From Chryseobacterium takakiae (GTDB lineage: Bacteria > Bacteroidota > Bacteroidia > Flavobacteriales > Weeksellaceae), in NCBI RefSeq assembly GCF_900129385.1, contig NZ_FQVO01000014.1, forward strand, positions 23,473 through 87,472: a stretch of DNA of 64,000 nt, given 5' to 3'. The position numbers and the translations under genes were made by a program. Under the pieces are notes generated by a model. The model was given only the letters and a program-made list of their open reading frames with translations. It did not search any database and had not been told where the DNA came from. Of the stretch, positions 8,757 through 18,207 are shown piece by piece (position 1 is the first letter of the stretch; each line of letters begins with the position of its first letter).

Positions 8757-10508
8757 CTATGCGAAAATACTTGTAAAACTATTTTTCTCCAGACTTTCCA
8801 AAGAAAAATCAAAGTCAGCTTCTTCTTTATCAGAAACGATTTCGGCCCCCAATTCCGACATCAAAAAATTAAAGGATAGAGATTCGTACCATTGCTGATA
8901 CAATGCGTTCGTCGCCATCAGGGAAATTTCCGTACTTCCTGAAACATGAGCGTGTCCCGCTCCGAAATTCAGCAATACGAAACACTGTTTTCCGTCTTTT
9001 GGCAACAACATTCCTAAAACGGTCTGCTTTTGTACAGAATTACATTTTGCTTCCGCAAAAAGGTTGTTCGGATTCATCATATAATCGTAAGAAACGGCAT
9101 CGCCTTTTCCGATAATAATTTTGTATCCGCAGTCGCTGTTTCCATAGAAGACGTTGTTCATCACCAGAGTGGGAGCCATTAAACCTCTGTTCGCGTAAAG
9201 ATATTCTACGGCACCGTTTGGCGCAGAAGTCATATCTCCCGAATACATCAATTGACCTGAATTTTGGTTATAAGCTGCATTCCATCCGATTTTTCCGGCA
9301 ATATTTAATCCCGAAAGGTCAAGATCATAAGCTCCCCAAGCGTTGTCCCAGTAAATTCCTATAGCTAATCTTTCACCAAAGAATCTTGTTCCCGTCGGAA
9401 TATTTCCTACAAACATCTTTTCAGAAGTCGGTAACGCAAATTCTACGTCTTTAGGGAAATAGAATTTTTTTCCTTCAAAATGATACTTTGATTTTAAATA
9501 ATTTAAAATAAAATCATAGTTCAGTTCATTCACGGAAGTTGCAATTGATTTTTTCGTCCATGATTTCCCGTTTCGGATTCTGTACACAAAAGTATCCTGA
9601 CCGTACATTCTTGAATAACAAGCCGATAAAGCTTTAAACAAAGCAAACGGAGTGGCATTTTCGAGCCAATGCAGATCGCTGTTTTCCAGTAACATATTGG
9701 TTGCGTTATTCAATGGGTTGGAAATTAATGGTTTGTGGTAAATTTTTGACAGTTTCGAAATTTTATTGATCGTTTTAGGTGATCTGTTTTTATAGGCTAA
9801 AAATAGAGGTTTAAAACGGTTGAAAATTTCCGCCATTTTTTCCAATCCGAAATTTTCAAAAAGATACGTCGGATTGAATTTGCTTTGCTTGATATCATTA
9901 ATTAAATCGCCGTTTTTAATTAATAATGTTTCTCTTGTGGTTTTGTAGATCACATAACGCAAAAATTCAACATTATTTTCGGGATAAACATCGTAACGGT
10001 CAGCAATTTTTATAATCGCTTCCTTGTTTCTAATGTGTTCTTTTCCTGTGAAATCATATTCCAACTCGTGATGCAAAATATGCAGCAAGTCATCAATCGT
10101 TTCTTCTTTCAAAGCAATTCCTGATCTCAGAAGAGCAAGACATTTTTCCTGAAGTTCTTCTTCGGAATATGCTTTAATTACTTTGAAATTCAGCTTCAGA
10201 TCCGGGATATTCAATACTTCATCCGGAATATAGTCTTCTCCCTGAAATTTACTTTCGTAGGTGGAAAAATAATGAAATATCTGCTCCATTAACAGTTCGA
10301 ATCTTGTACTTTCTTTAATCTTCTGCCACGATTTATGGAAGGTTTTGTTGAGATCATTTCCATTCAGCTTTTCTTTAGCGTAGTAAGAAATAATTTCTTT
10401 TTTTGCCCACATTGCATGAGGTTCAATGATGAAGCCATCCTGTGAAATAAATACTTCGGCATCCAACTCTTTTGCCAGTACAGCGTTGAATAATTTTAAT
10501 GTTTTCAT
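8757..10508 (-). CDS. Large uncharacterised protein of RtcB loci, possible TerD/SCO0854-like C-terminal domain
   Basis: 583 residues from the chosen ATG at 10508 (MKTLKLFNAVLAKELDAEVF). An upstream in-frame ATG at 10547 would run through a repeated leader sequence and is less likely. No signal peptide. Residues about 100-300 are helical and look like an alpha repeat (LHHELEYDFTGKEHIRNKEA). The C-terminal 200 residues carry GERLAIGIYWDNAWGAYDLD, then GKIGWNAAY, YSGDMTSAPNGAVEYL, FNFGAGH-like LLNFGAGHAHVSGST and a late WYESLSFNFLM. The SGD-T-AP-GA-E arrangement recalls the C-terminal domain of MXAN_6230/SCO0854 proteins, but this is a tentative resemblance. It is not a Ro60/TROVE protein by any motif I can see. 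It follows the tRNA-like RNA at 10675-10786 on the same strand, so it may bind or depend on that RNA (inference). Confidence 0.6.
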   Translation of the reverse strand: MKTLKLFNAVLAKELDAEVFISQDGFIIEPHAMWAKKEIISYYAKEKLNGNDLNKTFHKSWQKIKESTRFELLMEQIFHYFSTYESKFQGEDYIPDEVLNIPDLKLNFKVIKAYSEEELQEKCLALLRSGIALKEETIDDLLHILHHELEYDFTGKEHIRNKEAIIKIADRYDVYPENNVEFLRYVIYKTTRETLLIKNGDLINDIKQSKFNPTYLFENFGLEKMAEIFNRFKPLFLAYKNRSPKTINKISKLSKIYHKPLISNPLNNATNMLLENSDLHWLENATPFALFKALSACYSRMYGQDTFVYRIRNGKSWTKKSIATSVNELNYDFILNYLKSKYHFEGKKFYFPKDVEFALPTSEKMFVGNIPTGTRFFGERLAIGIYWDNAWGAYDLDLSGLNIAGKIGWNAAYNQNSGQLMYSGDMTSAPNGAVEYLYANRGLMAPTLVMNNVFYGNSDCGYKIIIGKGDAVSYDYMMNPNNLFAEAKCNSVQKQTVLGMLLPKDGKQCFVLLNFGAGHAHVSGSTEISLMATNALYQQWYESLSFNFLMSELGAEIVSDKEEADFDFSLESLEKNSFTSIFA

Positions 10509-10520
10509 TGTTTTTAGTTT

Positions 10521-10755
10521 AAAAAATAAGTGAGGAGTAAGATTCATTAAAAGTGAAGTGTTATAGGAACTCCTTTTACCTAATAGTTTCTAAAAAAAGC
10601 GGGGAGTAATTTTCCAAAATTATAGGAACTCCCTTTGCCTTAAAGTTTTTTAAATTTTACCTAAATTTTGTTTTGAGGAACAGGCAGGACTCGAACCTGC
10701 GACCCACAACTTTGACGTTTACAGGAACTTTATTTGCCAAAAAGCGAAAAGTAAT
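10521..10755 (-). repeat. Degenerate repeats shared by the tRNA-like insert and the downstream leader
   Basis: On the minus strand the pattern ATTACT-CGCTTTTT...GG-AAA...AGTTCCTATAA occurs complete inside the tRNA-like RNA (10755-10719) and again at 10610-10561. Half copies lie at 10640-10620 (GGCAAAGGGAGTTCCTATAA) and 10541-10521 (CTTACTCCTCACTTATTTTT). The leader copies also form GGAGT...ACTCC stems. These lie between the tRNA-like RNA and the start of the large gene. Confidence 0.7.
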
Positions 10756-10786
10756 CTGTTGCTCTACCATCTGAGCTACTGTTCCT
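10675..10786 (-). ncRNA. tRNA-like RNA with a 60-nt anticodon/variable region
   Basis: Read on the minus strand, the ends pair as a perfect 7-bp acceptor stem (AGGAACA / TGTTCCT) plus a C discriminator; no CCA is encoded. A 4-bp D stem GCTC/GAGC with loop AGATGGTA follows, and near the 3' end there is a perfect 5-bp T arm GCAGG-TTCGAGT-CCTGC. Between the D arm and T arm there are 60 nt where an ordinary class I tRNA has about 23. A normal 5-bp anticodon stem with 7-nt loop cannot be drawn; ACAG can pair with CTGT or with TTGT. The extra 37 nt match repeats in the downstream leader. It lies between rtcB and the large gene, all on one strand. It is unlikely to be a decoding tRNA. A tRNA mimic analogous to the tRNA-like module of bacterial Y RNAs, or a substrate/sensor for RtcB, fits better (inference). 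Confidence 0.75.
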
Positions 10787-11098
10787 ACCTTATGATTAAG
10801 GTTTTCATTAAACCCTACAGGCTTTTACACCTACAAGGTTCGGGTATTAGTTTTCTTTTTGTTAACGTATTGTTCTTAATCTGTTTTTACGGATAATTTT
10901 GAATTCCTAATCTTAATAATCCGACCTCGGAAAATGGAGCGTTAAGAAAATTAAAATTTAATCCGTTAAAAAATTTCCATTGCCTGAAGCGCGACTACAA
11001 TTTTGAACCGAAGAACTTATCTTGAATTCGCGCAAGTTTTGGGAATTTTAGGATTGAGTTTTAATTTTTAGCGTAAGTTTCCAAGTCTTGAACTTTTG
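10787..11098. other. Intergenic stretch between rtcB and the tRNA-like RNA
   Basis: No gene is visible. It contains a degenerate copy of the palindromic repeat seen at 13355-13387 (here AAACCCTACAGG...CCTACAAGGTT, 10810-10841) and otherwise AT-rich sequence with a stretch around 10920-11090 of the kind repeated between genes in Chryseobacterium genomes (from memory, not checked). No clear TAnnTTTG box is seen just upstream of the tRNA-like RNA. Confidence 0.45.
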
Positions 11099-11124
11099 TT
11101 TCTTTTGTTTCAAGACAAAAGAAA
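11099..11124 (-). terminator. Hairpin immediately after rtcB
   Basis: A perfect 10-bp stem TTTCTTTTGT / ACAAAAGAAA with a 6-base loop begins 3 bases after the rtcB stop. There is no strong T tract after it on the minus strand, so it may be only a weak terminator or an RNA-stabilising hairpin. Confidence 0.4.
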
Positions 11125-11126
11125 TT

Positions 11127-12936
<1,810 letters not shown>

Positions 12937-12987
12937 AAATTTATATACAATATAGATTTAATAATTCCTTTAAGAAAGCCAATATAA

Positions 12988-13320
12988 ATGAGATACAGGC
13001 AAGAGAAAATATTTTGCAATGGAAATTTCAAACTTATTACAGAAATGAACGAGTTTAGAATGTCTTTATGGATTAACGGTTTCGGATTGGAAAATGCACT
13101 GACAGGTGAACAAATTCTTCCATTACTTTCCCATTTTAATCTTGATACTATTGAAGAAGTAAATGAAGGGATTTTGAAAATAAAGTTTAGGATTTATCCT
13201 GATGGCTCAAAATATTATTCAGTAGAAATAGATCCATTTTCTAAAAGATTCAAATATGAAGAAAGGATTTATTCAACCGATTATTTTTATAAAACCATTA
13301 CAGGAGAAGATTTTACGTAA
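12988..13320 (+). CDS. Hypothetical protein
   Basis: 110 residues, not recognised. A small soluble protein with alternating hydrophobic pattern (NEFRMSLWINGFGLENALTG) and a basic, aromatic C-terminal half (RFKYEERIYSTDYFYKTITG). It follows the HopJ-family gene by 51 bp and precedes the WYL regulator by about 100 bp with a long palindrome between. Codon use looks like the neighbours. A beta-rich single-domain fold seems likely, but no function can be given. Confidence 0.5.
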   Translation: MRYRQEKIFCNGNFKLITEMNEFRMSLWINGFGLENALTGEQILPLLSHFNLDTIEEVNEGILKIKFRIYPDGSKYYSVEIDPFSKRFKYEERIYSTDYFYKTITGEDFT

Positions 13321-13354
13321 ATACTGTAATTTTTTTGATGGAGAAACCTTGAAG

Positions 13355-13387
13355 AAACCTTATAGGTTTTTAAAACCTATAAGGTTT
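13355..13387. repeat. Perfect 16-bp palindromic repeat
   Basis: Arms AAACCTTATAGGTTTT and AAAACCTATAAGGTTT around a single T. A degenerate copy lies at 10810-10841. No T tract follows, so it reads as a dispersed intergenic palindrome more than a terminator. It sits 37 bp before the WYL regulator and could also be an operator. Confidence 0.65.
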
Positions 13388-13423
13388 GAGCTGTAATAAA
13401 AACATACCATTAATTTAAAAACG

Positions 13424-14443
13424 ATGTCATCCAACAAAAACGCCCTGATCCGCTATAAAACCCTGGATAAATGCCTGAAAAACAAATACCGGAAATACAC
13501 GCTGGAAGATCTGATCAACGAATGTTCCGAAGCATTGTTTGAATACGAAGGAAAAGAATCTTTCGTAAGCAGACGCACGGTACAGCTTGACTTGCAGAAT
13601 ATGCGCAGTGAAAAATTCGGGTATGAGGCTCCGATTGAAGTGTATGAACGGAAGTATTACCGCTACAGTGATCCGGATTACAGCATTCACAATATTTCCG
13701 TGAACGAAAGCGATCTGAAAGCCATGAACAATGCTGTGCAGATTCTGAAGCAGTTTAAGGATTTTTCCATGTTTAAAGAAATGAACGGGGTCATCCAGAA
13801 ACTGGAAGATTCCATCCATGCTACCAGCCATAAGTCAATTATTCATCTTGATAAAAACGAACAGCTGAAAGGGCTGGAGCATATTGATATTATTTATGAA
13901 AGTATTGTCAGTAAAAAAGTGCTCCGTATTCTATACAAAAGCTTTACAGCAAGGGAAGCTAACAGTTTTACCGTTCATCCGCAGCTTCTAAAAGAATATA
14001 ACAACCGCTGGTTCCTGATTTGTGTTTACAAAGGCAAAATGTTCAATCTGGCGCTGGACCGCATGGAACAAATTGAACAGGAAGAAAAAGCAGAATATAT
14101 AGACCGGGATCTTGATGGCGATGAGTATTTCAAGGATATTGTAGGGGTAACTGTTTCCGAGACCATGAAACCACGACATGTTGTTTTTTTTGTAGATTCA
14201 TCCAACGCACCTTATGTTAAAACAAAACCGTTTCATAAAAGCCAGCAAATTATCAGCGAGACCGAAGAAGGAACAATATTCAGAATCTGTGTGCAGATTA
14301 ACTATGAACTGGAACGCCTGTTATTAGGTTTCGGGGAATGTCTTATTGTGCATCAACCAAAGAAACTGAGAATGAGAATGGAGGAGAAATTCAGATCGGG
14401 ATTTAATAATTATAAGAACCTGCATTTAGATGATGAAAACTAA
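13424..14443 (+). CDS. WYL-domain transcriptional regulator
   Basis: 339 residues. The N-terminal winged-helix (about 8-75) has the DeoR/HTH_11-like layout: LIRYKTLDKCLKN, then SRRTVQLDLQNMRSEKFGY as recognition region. A WYL domain spans about 145-215, with the WYL-like triplet replaced by WFL in NNRWFLICVYKG followed by FNLALDRMEQIE. A C-terminal WCX-like region follows, ending LEFMKFRS-like RMRMEEKFRSG. WYL regulators sense nucleic-acid-type or nucleotide ligands and often control defence or RNA-repair genes. Here it lies next to rtcB and is the obvious candidate regulator of the island (inference). Confidence 0.85.
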   Translation: MSSNKNALIRYKTLDKCLKNKYRKYTLEDLINECSEALFEYEGKESFVSRRTVQLDLQNMRSEKFGYEAPIEVYERKYYRYSDPDYSIHNISVNESDLKAMNNAVQILKQFKDFSMFKEMNGVIQKLEDSIHATSHKSIIHLDKNEQLKGLEHIDIIYESIVSKKVLRILYKSFTAREANSFTVHPQLLKEYNNRWFLICVYKGKMFNLALDRMEQIEQEEKAEYIDRDLDGDEYFKDIVGVTVSETMKPRHVVFFVDSSNAPYVKTKPFHKSQQIISETEEGTIFRICVQINYELERLLLGFGECLIVHQPKKLRMRMEEKFRSGFNNYKNLHLDDEN

Positions 14444-14497
14444 ACCGAATTCTGAATGGCTTGGAAATTGTATTACCCAAAACACAAAAATAATAAT

Positions 14498-14638
14498 ATG
14501 AAATCAAGAATATTAAAAGCTGTGGTAGCTGTGGTAGCACCTTTGGTGATAGAATTTGTTATTAAAAAAATCGCTGAAAAGTTTGATGAAAAACCGGCAG
14601 AAGATAAAAAACGGGTTCCCGTACAAAACTGGGAGTAG
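14498..14638 (+). CDS. Small membrane-associated hypothetical protein
   Basis: 46 residues from the ATG at 14498 (MKSRILKAVVAVVAPLVIEF). One hydrophobic helix (about 5-22) is followed by a charged tail KKIAEKFDEKPAEDKKRVP. It may be a peripheral or single-pass membrane protein. An upstream start at 14456 overlaps a region without coding character. Function unknown. It is followed 17 bases later by a terminator. Confidence 0.5.
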   Translation: MKSRILKAVVAVVAPLVIEFVIKKIAEKFDEKPAEDKKRVPVQNWE

Positions 14639-14654
14639 TTAGATTTAATATTGT

Positions 14655-14693
14655 GAAAAAGAGGCTTTAATAAAAAAACAGCCTCTTTTTTTA
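14655..14693 (+). terminator. Terminator between convergent genes
   Basis: Arms AAAAGAGGCT and AGCCTCTTTT, followed by T7 on the plus strand and preceded by an A run that serves the minus-strand gene. Confidence 0.75.
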
Positions 14694-15875
14694 TATAAAA
14701 TCGTAGATTCCATTTTTCCAGCCCAGAACTTTAGAAGAATCTGCTTTGAGCCAGTTTTTAAGAACAGTAGCGTATACTTTCCTGAAATCTTCGGAATAGA
14801 TAAGATCGCCTTCATTCAGCCTGGTAAGGTCGGGTAATGTATTCAAAATTCCTTTTTTCTTAAGTCCGCCGCTGATAAAAAACATCTGGTTGGCGGTTCC
14901 GTGATCGGTTCCTTTGCTTGCATTCTGGGCAACCCGTCTCCCGAATTCCGAAAAGGTCATCAGTAAAATATTATCAAAAAGGCCATTGCTTTTCATATCT
15001 GCCACAAAAGATTTAACGGCTTCATTAATATCATTGAAAAGTTTCTGCTGTCTTTCATTCTGATTAACGTGCGTATCAAAGCTTCCGATGGAAAGGTAAT
15101 ACACCCGTGTATTGATATCTGATTTAATTAATGAAGCGACCGTTTTAAAATCTTTCCCCAACTGAGAATTAGGATACGTTTGTGTGGTTTGTTTCGCTTT
15201 GCTTTTTTCAAAAATATATCCGGCATTGTTGATGGTAGAACCCAATGTCTGGTAAAGATAAGAAACGGTTTCATCATCATGATGATGATCATAGAGCGAT
15301 TTAAAATATTTCTCCTGGCTGGTTTGGTACAGTCTTTTGGGGTCTTTAAATGCAAAAGCTTTATTTTTTTCACCTTTTAATGCAAGACTGAGTATATCAT
15401 CTACTTCCAGAGCCTGGGTGGGATGTTCGCAGCGGTAGCATTCTTCATCGAGAAATCTTCCGAGCCAGCCGGTTTCCAGGTATTCATCACTTTTGCTGGC
15501 GGAATGCCAGATATCCATGCTTCTGAAATGGGATTTGTCGGGATTCGGGTATCCAACATTATTCATTACCGAAAGTTCGCCGTTGTCGTGCAGCTCCTTA
15601 AAATAAGAAAGGGCAGGATTAATCCCCGTTTCGTCATTCAGAGACAATGAATTGTTGATGGCAATGCTGCTTCTCTCTTTAAAATAAATATCATTCCGAA
15701 CCGGGATTATTGTATTCAGTCCATCATTTCCTCCCGTAAACTGCAGTACGATCAGGATTTTCTGATTAGATTCCAGCGCATCATCCAAGGTCATCGCTTT
15801 AAGGAAATTCGGCATCAGCAATGAAGCGGTAGCCAACGAACTTATTTTCAGGAATTCTCTTCTTTTGATTAACAT
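14691..15875 (-). CDS. DUF1501 family protein
   Basis: 394 residues. The N-terminus has a Tat-like signal KRREFLKISSLATASLL (about 3-20) typical of DUF1501 proteins. The body has the family landmarks LIVLQFTGGNDGLNTIIPV, HFRSMDIWHSAS and the late FSEFGRRVAQNASKGTDHGT, which form a sulfatase/alkaline-phosphatase-like core. DUF1501 proteins are exported and nearly always sit beside DUF1800 proteins, as here (39-bp gap, same operon, second position). The biochemical role is not known; an extracytoplasmic hydrolase-like activity is plausible. Confidence 0.85.
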   Translation of the reverse strand: MLIKRREFLKISSLATASLLMPNFLKAMTLDDALESNQKILIVLQFTGGNDGLNTIIPVRNDIYFKERSSIAINNSLSLNDETGINPALSYFKELHDNGELSVMNNVGYPNPDKSHFRSMDIWHSASKSDEYLETGWLGRFLDEECYRCEHPTQALEVDDILSLALKGEKNKAFAFKDPKRLYQTSQEKYFKSLYDHHHDDETVSYLYQTLGSTINNAGYIFEKSKAKQTTQTYPNSQLGKDFKTVASLIKSDINTRVYYLSIGSFDTHVNQNERQQKLFNDINEAVKSFVADMKSNGLFDNILLMTFSEFGRRVAQNASKGTDHGTANQMFFISGGLKKKGILNTLPDLTRLNEGDLIYSEDFRKVYATVLKNWLKADSSKVLGWKNGIYDFI

Positions 15876-15914
15876 AAAGTCAGGTTTTGAGTTAAAGACT
15901 GCAAGCAGGTTAAA

Positions 15915-17306
15915 TTACATGAGCTGATATTCAGGGGTGGACATTAAATTAATAACGTTCATTTTAATGCTGCTATCCGAAAAATTTTTAACAGAATTCA
16001 TGTCTAAAGATTTTGAATTCTGAATCAGATATTCTGCAGGGTTTTTTCCGCTGAAAACTTTTTCCACACGATCCCAGTCGATGGTTATATTAGGATTTTT
16101 AAAAGCTTTGTTTAAAGCATTTTCACGGGATTTCATTCCCATGTCAATATCATCATCCGGCCGCGGACTGTATTCTAAAGGCCGTAAGCCCGACCAGATC
16201 TGCGGGATCTGGAGCCTTAACATCAGCGTGGAGCTGTCGATCCAGGATTTTCCGTTCGGCCAGCCGGAAACATTCGGAGGATAAAGCAGCATTTGTCCCA
16301 AAAGCTTCTGGTAAACAATCAGGTTTTCGGGATTCTGGATGTTCATCGGCAGCGTACGCATGATTCCGGCCATCAGTTCTATCGGCGATTTTATTCTGTT
16401 GCCGATATTTTTCTGATCATAAAACCACGAGCTTGAGAATATTTCGATCATCAGTTTTTTAATATCATAGCCGGATTCGTAAAAATGATCTGCAAGCTGG
16501 TCAATAATTGCTTTATCTTCAATTTCATTGACAAAAAAACGGTAAATTTTTGCAGTAATAAATCGTGAGGTTGCTTTCTGCTTAAGAATAATATCTAAAA
16601 CTTCGCTTCCCGTAAAGTTTCCGGTTTTACCTAAAAATGTTTTGATACCTTCATCATGAAGCTTTTTTCTTTCCTGGAAATTTCCTTCTTTATCATAACC
16701 CCAGCCTGTAAAAGCTCTTGCTCCTTCCCGGATATCTTTTTCGGTATAATTTCCTCTTCCCATGGTAAAAAGTTCCATTACTTCACGGGCAAAATTTTCA
16801 TTGGGGTGGTCTTTTTTATTTTGCTGATTGTTAAGAAAATTCAGCATTGCAGGAGCCTGACCTACCTCAAACAAGAGTTCCCTGAAATTTCCGAGCGCAT
16901 TTTTTCGGATGACATTCAGGATTTGCCGGTTGAATTTCGGATTCTGTACTCTCGAAGCAAAATGTCCGTGCCAGAAGAACGCCATTTTTTCCCTAAGCTG
17001 TTCTCCTGTAACCATTTTATACAGGAAGTTAAGATTAAGCTCTTCATTCTGCCGGCGGTTGATTTTTTGTATTTCTTTTCTTCTTTCCGCAGGGGATTTG
17101 TCATTCATATAATCCAGCGTTTCCGTATCCGGAGTATCATAATTGATATAAGTAAAAGCTTCTTCCTTCAGCAAATCGTCAAGAAAATTTTTTGAGCTTT
17201 TATTGGTAAGATCTTCAAACTGGTGAATCCCGGCGCCAAAACCTGCGCGCCAGAGAAGATGTTTATTTCGGATAACGGACTCAGTTGCCATAGCTTTAAT
17301 TTGCAT
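15915..17306 (-). CDS. DUF1800 family protein
   Basis: 463 residues, with a possible alternative start at 17291 (MATESVIRNKHLLWRAGFG). Landmarks are HLLWRAGFG at the N-terminus, MAFFWHGHFASRV (about 107-119), NFAREVMELFTMGRGNYTE and YPPNVSGWPNGKSWIDSST, all characteristic of DUF1800. No cleavable signal is evident in this member. It is the first gene of the pair with the DUF1501 gene. The pair is common in Bacteroidota, is thought to act outside the cytoplasm, and has no defined reaction. Confidence 0.85.
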   Translation of the reverse strand: MQIKAMATESVIRNKHLLWRAGFGAGIHQFEDLTNKSSKNFLDDLLKEEAFTYINYDTPDTETLDYMNDKSPAERRKEIQKINRRQNEELNLNFLYKMVTGEQLREKMAFFWHGHFASRVQNPKFNRQILNVIRKNALGNFRELLFEVGQAPAMLNFLNNQQNKKDHPNENFAREVMELFTMGRGNYTEKDIREGARAFTGWGYDKEGNFQERKKLHDEGIKTFLGKTGNFTGSEVLDIILKQKATSRFITAKIYRFFVNEIEDKAIIDQLADHFYESGYDIKKLMIEIFSSSWFYDQKNIGNRIKSPIELMAGIMRTLPMNIQNPENLIVYQKLLGQMLLYPPNVSGWPNGKSWIDSSTLMLRLQIPQIWSGLRPLEYSPRPDDDIDMGMKSRENALNKAFKNPNITIDWDRVEKVFSGKNPAEYLIQNSKSLDMNSVKNFSDSSIKMNVINLMSTPEYQLM

Positions 17307-17529
17307 TTTGGATGGTGTCGTAATAATAATGTTAAATAGAATAACGGTTAATAATTGTTAATATTGGAGATGAACTTATTTACGCATGAAATAATTTAAA
17401 CAATCATTTAAATTTAATGAATTGAAAATCATTATTTTGTAATTTAAAGAAGATGTAAATTGTCCGGAAACACCGTGGTTGGCACGATTTTTACAGTTTT
17501 CAGTTTAGTAAAATTAAAAAATCAGAGTT

Positions 17530-18093
17530 ATGAAAATGTTAAAACACGCAATTTTATTTGCCGGGATTTTTACTGCTGGAGCCTTGAGTGCACAAAGTGC
17601 GCAGATGAATAATATGATTAAAGTAGGAGCAAATGTAGGTTTAGCAGTTCCGTCTGATAACACTTCTATGGCTGTAGGTGTAGATGTAGCCTATCAGAAT
17701 CTGGTAACTCCGGGATTCGGATTAGGTATCGCTACAGGATATTCCCATTATTTCGGAAAAGATAACAACGGATATAGCAATAACGATGTAGGTGTAGTTC
17801 CTGTAGCTGCCTTATTGAGAATTTATCCGAAGCAAACCGGGTTTTATTTTGGAACAGATTTAGGGTACGGCTTTCTTGTTGGAGATGATAAGGTAGCATC
17901 TAATACAACCCTGGACAGGCCAAGCGGTGGTTTTTACCTAAAACCGGAGATCGGCTATCACAATCAGGACTGGAACTTCTTTGTACAATATCAGAAGGTA
18001 TTTGTGGGAAGCAAAGGAGATTTGCCGGGCCAGGACTACAATGTGGGTAACATTGGCGTAGGATTTTCCTACAATATTCCTTTAGGAAAGTAG
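17530..18093 (+). CDS. Outer membrane beta-barrel protein
   Basis: 187 residues with a signal peptide (about 1-21, cleavage after ALSAQ). The mature part has alternating aromatic/glycine strands (VGANVGLAVPSD, FGLGIATGYSHYFG, FYFGTDLGYGFLVG) and ends in a beta-strand GNIGVGFSYNIPLGK, consistent with a small 8-stranded barrel of the OmpA/OprF type. Probably an outer membrane protein of unknown ligand. Monocistronic with its own terminator. Confidence 0.7.
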   Translation: MKMLKHAILFAGIFTAGALSAQSAQMNNMIKVGANVGLAVPSDNTSMAVGVDVAYQNLVTPGFGLGIATGYSHYFGKDNNGYSNNDVGVVPVAALLRIYPKQTGFYFGTDLGYGFLVGDDKVASNTTLDRPSGGFYLKPEIGYHNQDWNFFVQYQKVFVGSKGDLPGQDYNVGNIGVGFSYNIPLGK

Positions 18094-18121
18094 TTAGATT
18101 TAAATATAAGCAATTATTAGC

Positions 18122-18155
18122 CAAACCTTTTCGAGTTTTTGAGAAGGTTTTTTAT
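18122..18155 (+). terminator. Rho-independent terminator
   Basis: Arms AAACCTTTTC and GAGAAGGTTT with a short loop, followed by TTTTAT. Confidence 0.75.
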
Positions 18156-18184
18156 TTCTAACGAAAATTTACGAAAAGTATTAT

Positions 18185-18192
18185 TATATTTG
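18185..18192 (+). promoter_or_regulatory. Bacteroidota -7 box (TATATTTG) for glk
   Basis: TAnnTTTG match 15 bases before the ATG at 18208, which supports that start over an earlier in-frame one at 18139. Confidence 0.5.
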
Positions 18193-18207
18193 ATAAAATT
18201 TGAGGTT

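Noticed and set aside
8757..10508. Ro60/TROVE protein as partner of the tRNA-like RNA
   Set aside because: No von Willebrand A-type metal site (DxSxS) and no TROVE-like HEAT pattern is visible.
10547..10547. ATG at 10547 as start of the large gene
   Set aside because: The 13 extra residues would be coded by a copy of the leader repeat; ATG 10508 follows the repeat directly.
10675..10786. Ordinary tRNA gene with an intron
   Set aside because: The arms are perfect but no standard anticodon stem-loop can be drawn, the insert repeats outside the gene, and a small tRNA intron of this kind is not expected in Bacteroidota.
16656..17195. 179-residue open frame opposite the DUF1800 gene
   Set aside because: Antisense shadow; Phe/Ser-rich without recognisable motif.
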